Assembly (NCBI GenBank): GCA_947494715.1
Contig: CANLWG010000001.1
Location: 620,001 to 684,000, forward strand
DNA: 64,000 nt
DNA from: an uncultured Flavobacteriaceae bacterium
GTDB lineage: Bacteria > Bacteroidota > Bacteroidia > Flavobacteriales > Flavobacteriaceae
Reading direction: 5' to 3'
Below are positions 63,249 through 64,000 of the stretch, one piece after another. Under the pieces are notes generated by a model that was not told the origin of the DNA, searched no databases, and worked only from the letters and a program-made list of their open reading frames with translations. The position numbers and the translations under genes are program-made. Position 1 is the first letter of the stretch, and each line of letters opens with the position of its first letter.

Positions 63249-64000
63249 TCATCTTTTGACCATTAAGGCCATATAAAATCCATCGAATCCACTTTTGGAA
63301 GCGTAGATATGCTTTTCTTCCATAAGCGTAAAGTCTTTCCCTTCCTCAGATTTCAAAAAACCGAATACCTGCTTTTCGTTTTCCTTGGGAAGAATTGAGC
63401 AGGTCACATAAGCCAATTTACCCCCAGGCTTTACAATCTTACTATAGCTAAAAAGTATTTCTCTTTGGGTTTTGGTAATTTTTTCAAGGAATTCCGGTTG
63501 TAACTTCCATTTTGCATCGGGATTACGGCGCAGAACGCCTAATCCGGTACAGGGCGCATCGATTAGGACACGGTCAGCACTGCCGTACAGTTTCTTAATG
63601 ACCTTAGTGGAATCTATTACCCTTGGTTCAATGTTATGGGCGCCATTTCTTCGAGCACGCCTTTTAAGTTCCTTTAGCTTGTTGGCATAGATATCCAGCG
63701 CAATAAGTTGCCCTTTATTTTCCATCAATGCAGCTAGGTGCAAGGTTTTGCCCCCTGCACCGGCGCAGGCATCCACGACCCGCATTCCCGGTTCAACATC
63801 CAAAAAATCCCCGACCAATTGGGAGGAGGCGTCCTGGACTTCGAACCATCCATTTTTAAAAGGTTCCGAACTAAAAACATTGGTACGTTCCTGTAGCTTT
63901 AATGCATTGGGATATCCTTTTATGGGCTCGGTGACGATACCCGTATCCAGAAGTTCCTTTTGCAGTTTATCTTTTGTAGTCTTGAGCGTATTGGCCCTCA
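63249..64000 (-). CDS. RsmB/NOP-family RNA cytosine-C5 methyltransferase, 3' part
   Basis: The frame is open to the right edge of the window, so the N-terminus is missing; 250 residues are visible. An upstream segment (LKLQERTNVFSSEPFKNGWFEVQDASSQLVGDFL) leads to the SAM-binding motif MRVVDACAGAGGKTLHLAAL, motif III/IV ALDIYANKLKELKRRARRNGA and DRVLIDAPCTGLGVLRRNPDAKWKL (Pro-Cys), and motif VI LAYVTCSILPKENEKQV (Thr-Cys-Ser, catalytic Cys). The C-terminal end SGFDGFYMALMVKR is typical. It is an m5C methyltransferase of rRNA or tRNA; RsmB or a paralogue cannot be told apart. It is followed by the hairpin terminator. Confidence 0.92.
   Translation of the reverse strand, partial: RANTLKTTKDKLQKELLDTGIVTEPIKGYPNALKLQERTNVFSSEPFKNGWFEVQDASSQLVGDFLDVEPGMRVVDACAGAGGKTLHLAALMENKGQLIALDIYANKLKELKRRARRNGAHNIEPRVIDSTKVIKKLYGSADRVLIDAPCTGLGVLRRNPDAKWKLQPEFLEKITKTQREILFSYSKIVKPGGKLAYVTCSILPKENEKQVFGFLKSEEGKDFTLMEEKHIYASKSGFDGFYMALMVKR

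Noticed and set aside
1-64000. CRISPR arrays, rRNA, tRNA and intact insertion sequences
   Set aside because: No spaced direct repeats, conserved RNA folds or transposase motifs were recognised in any intergenic stretch.

Overview
The window comes from a marine-type member of the Flavobacteriaceae (Bacteroidota). This rests on several things seen in the sequence: moderate to low GC; A-rich leaders in place of Shine-Dalgarno sites; several TAnnTTTG-type promoter boxes; many SPII lipoproteins and outer-membrane barrels; 'GNVGIGTTxP' repeats; a LytTR regulator; a LETM1-related protein; and a fused OtsA-OtsB enzyme. The exact genus cannot be read from the sequence. No rRNA, tRNA, CRISPR array, prophage or intact insertion sequence was seen. 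Genes are cut at both ends: a LytTR response regulator on the left and an RsmB/NOP-type RNA methyltransferase on the right.

1-8.1 kb: LytTR regulator end, LETM1-related protein, DUF547 lipoprotein, OmpW-like barrel behind a CRP/FNR-like site, YceI lipoprotein, an alpha/beta hydrolase-OsmC fusion coupled to a DUF1905/YdeI protein, and two DUF2490 barrel-like proteins. 8.1-15 kb: a secreted BNR-propeller protein, which opens the DUF2490 transcription unit, and a TolB-propeller amidohydrolase.

15-37 kb is the most distinctive part. It is an accessory block of exported oxidative and hydrolytic proteins whose families are best known from Planctomycetes and from environmental Bacteroidota: a cytochrome-c/DUF1549/DUF1553 lipoprotein, a serine hydrolase fused to a propeller, an exported isochorismatase-like lipoprotein, and an AraC regulator divergent from an operon. 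That operon holds ThuA-dehydrogenase-cupredoxin, a sugar epimerase and a Gfo/Idh/MocA oxidoreductase. A NodB deacetylase, a GNVGIGTT-repeat protein, a YdeI/amidohydrolase/membrane-protein operon and a second ThuA-dehydrogenase that carries cytochrome c instead of cupredoxin follow. The inferred theme is oxidation of sugars or sugar derivatives outside the cytoplasm, with electrons passed to small redox domains on the same chain, and inward processing by the epimerase and dehydrogenase.

37-50 kb: M1 aminopeptidase; trehalose synthesis (OtsA-OtsB) divergent from a GH15 hydrolase that may degrade trehalose; a four-gene ECF sigma-factor module of unknown signal; a PLP-dependent decarboxylase; and a DPP III-like lipoprotein. 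50-59 kb: fatty-acid beta-oxidation (MarR regulator, FadN-type bifunctional enzyme, thiolase, acyl-CoA dehydrogenase, separate acyl-CoA ligase). A 20-base perfect palindrome lies at the MarR promoter. A small four-helix-bundle gene sits in one spacer of the operon, and the decayed remains of a second copy sit in the next spacer. 59-64 kb: GNAT acetyltransferase, PurL, and the RNA methyltransferase.
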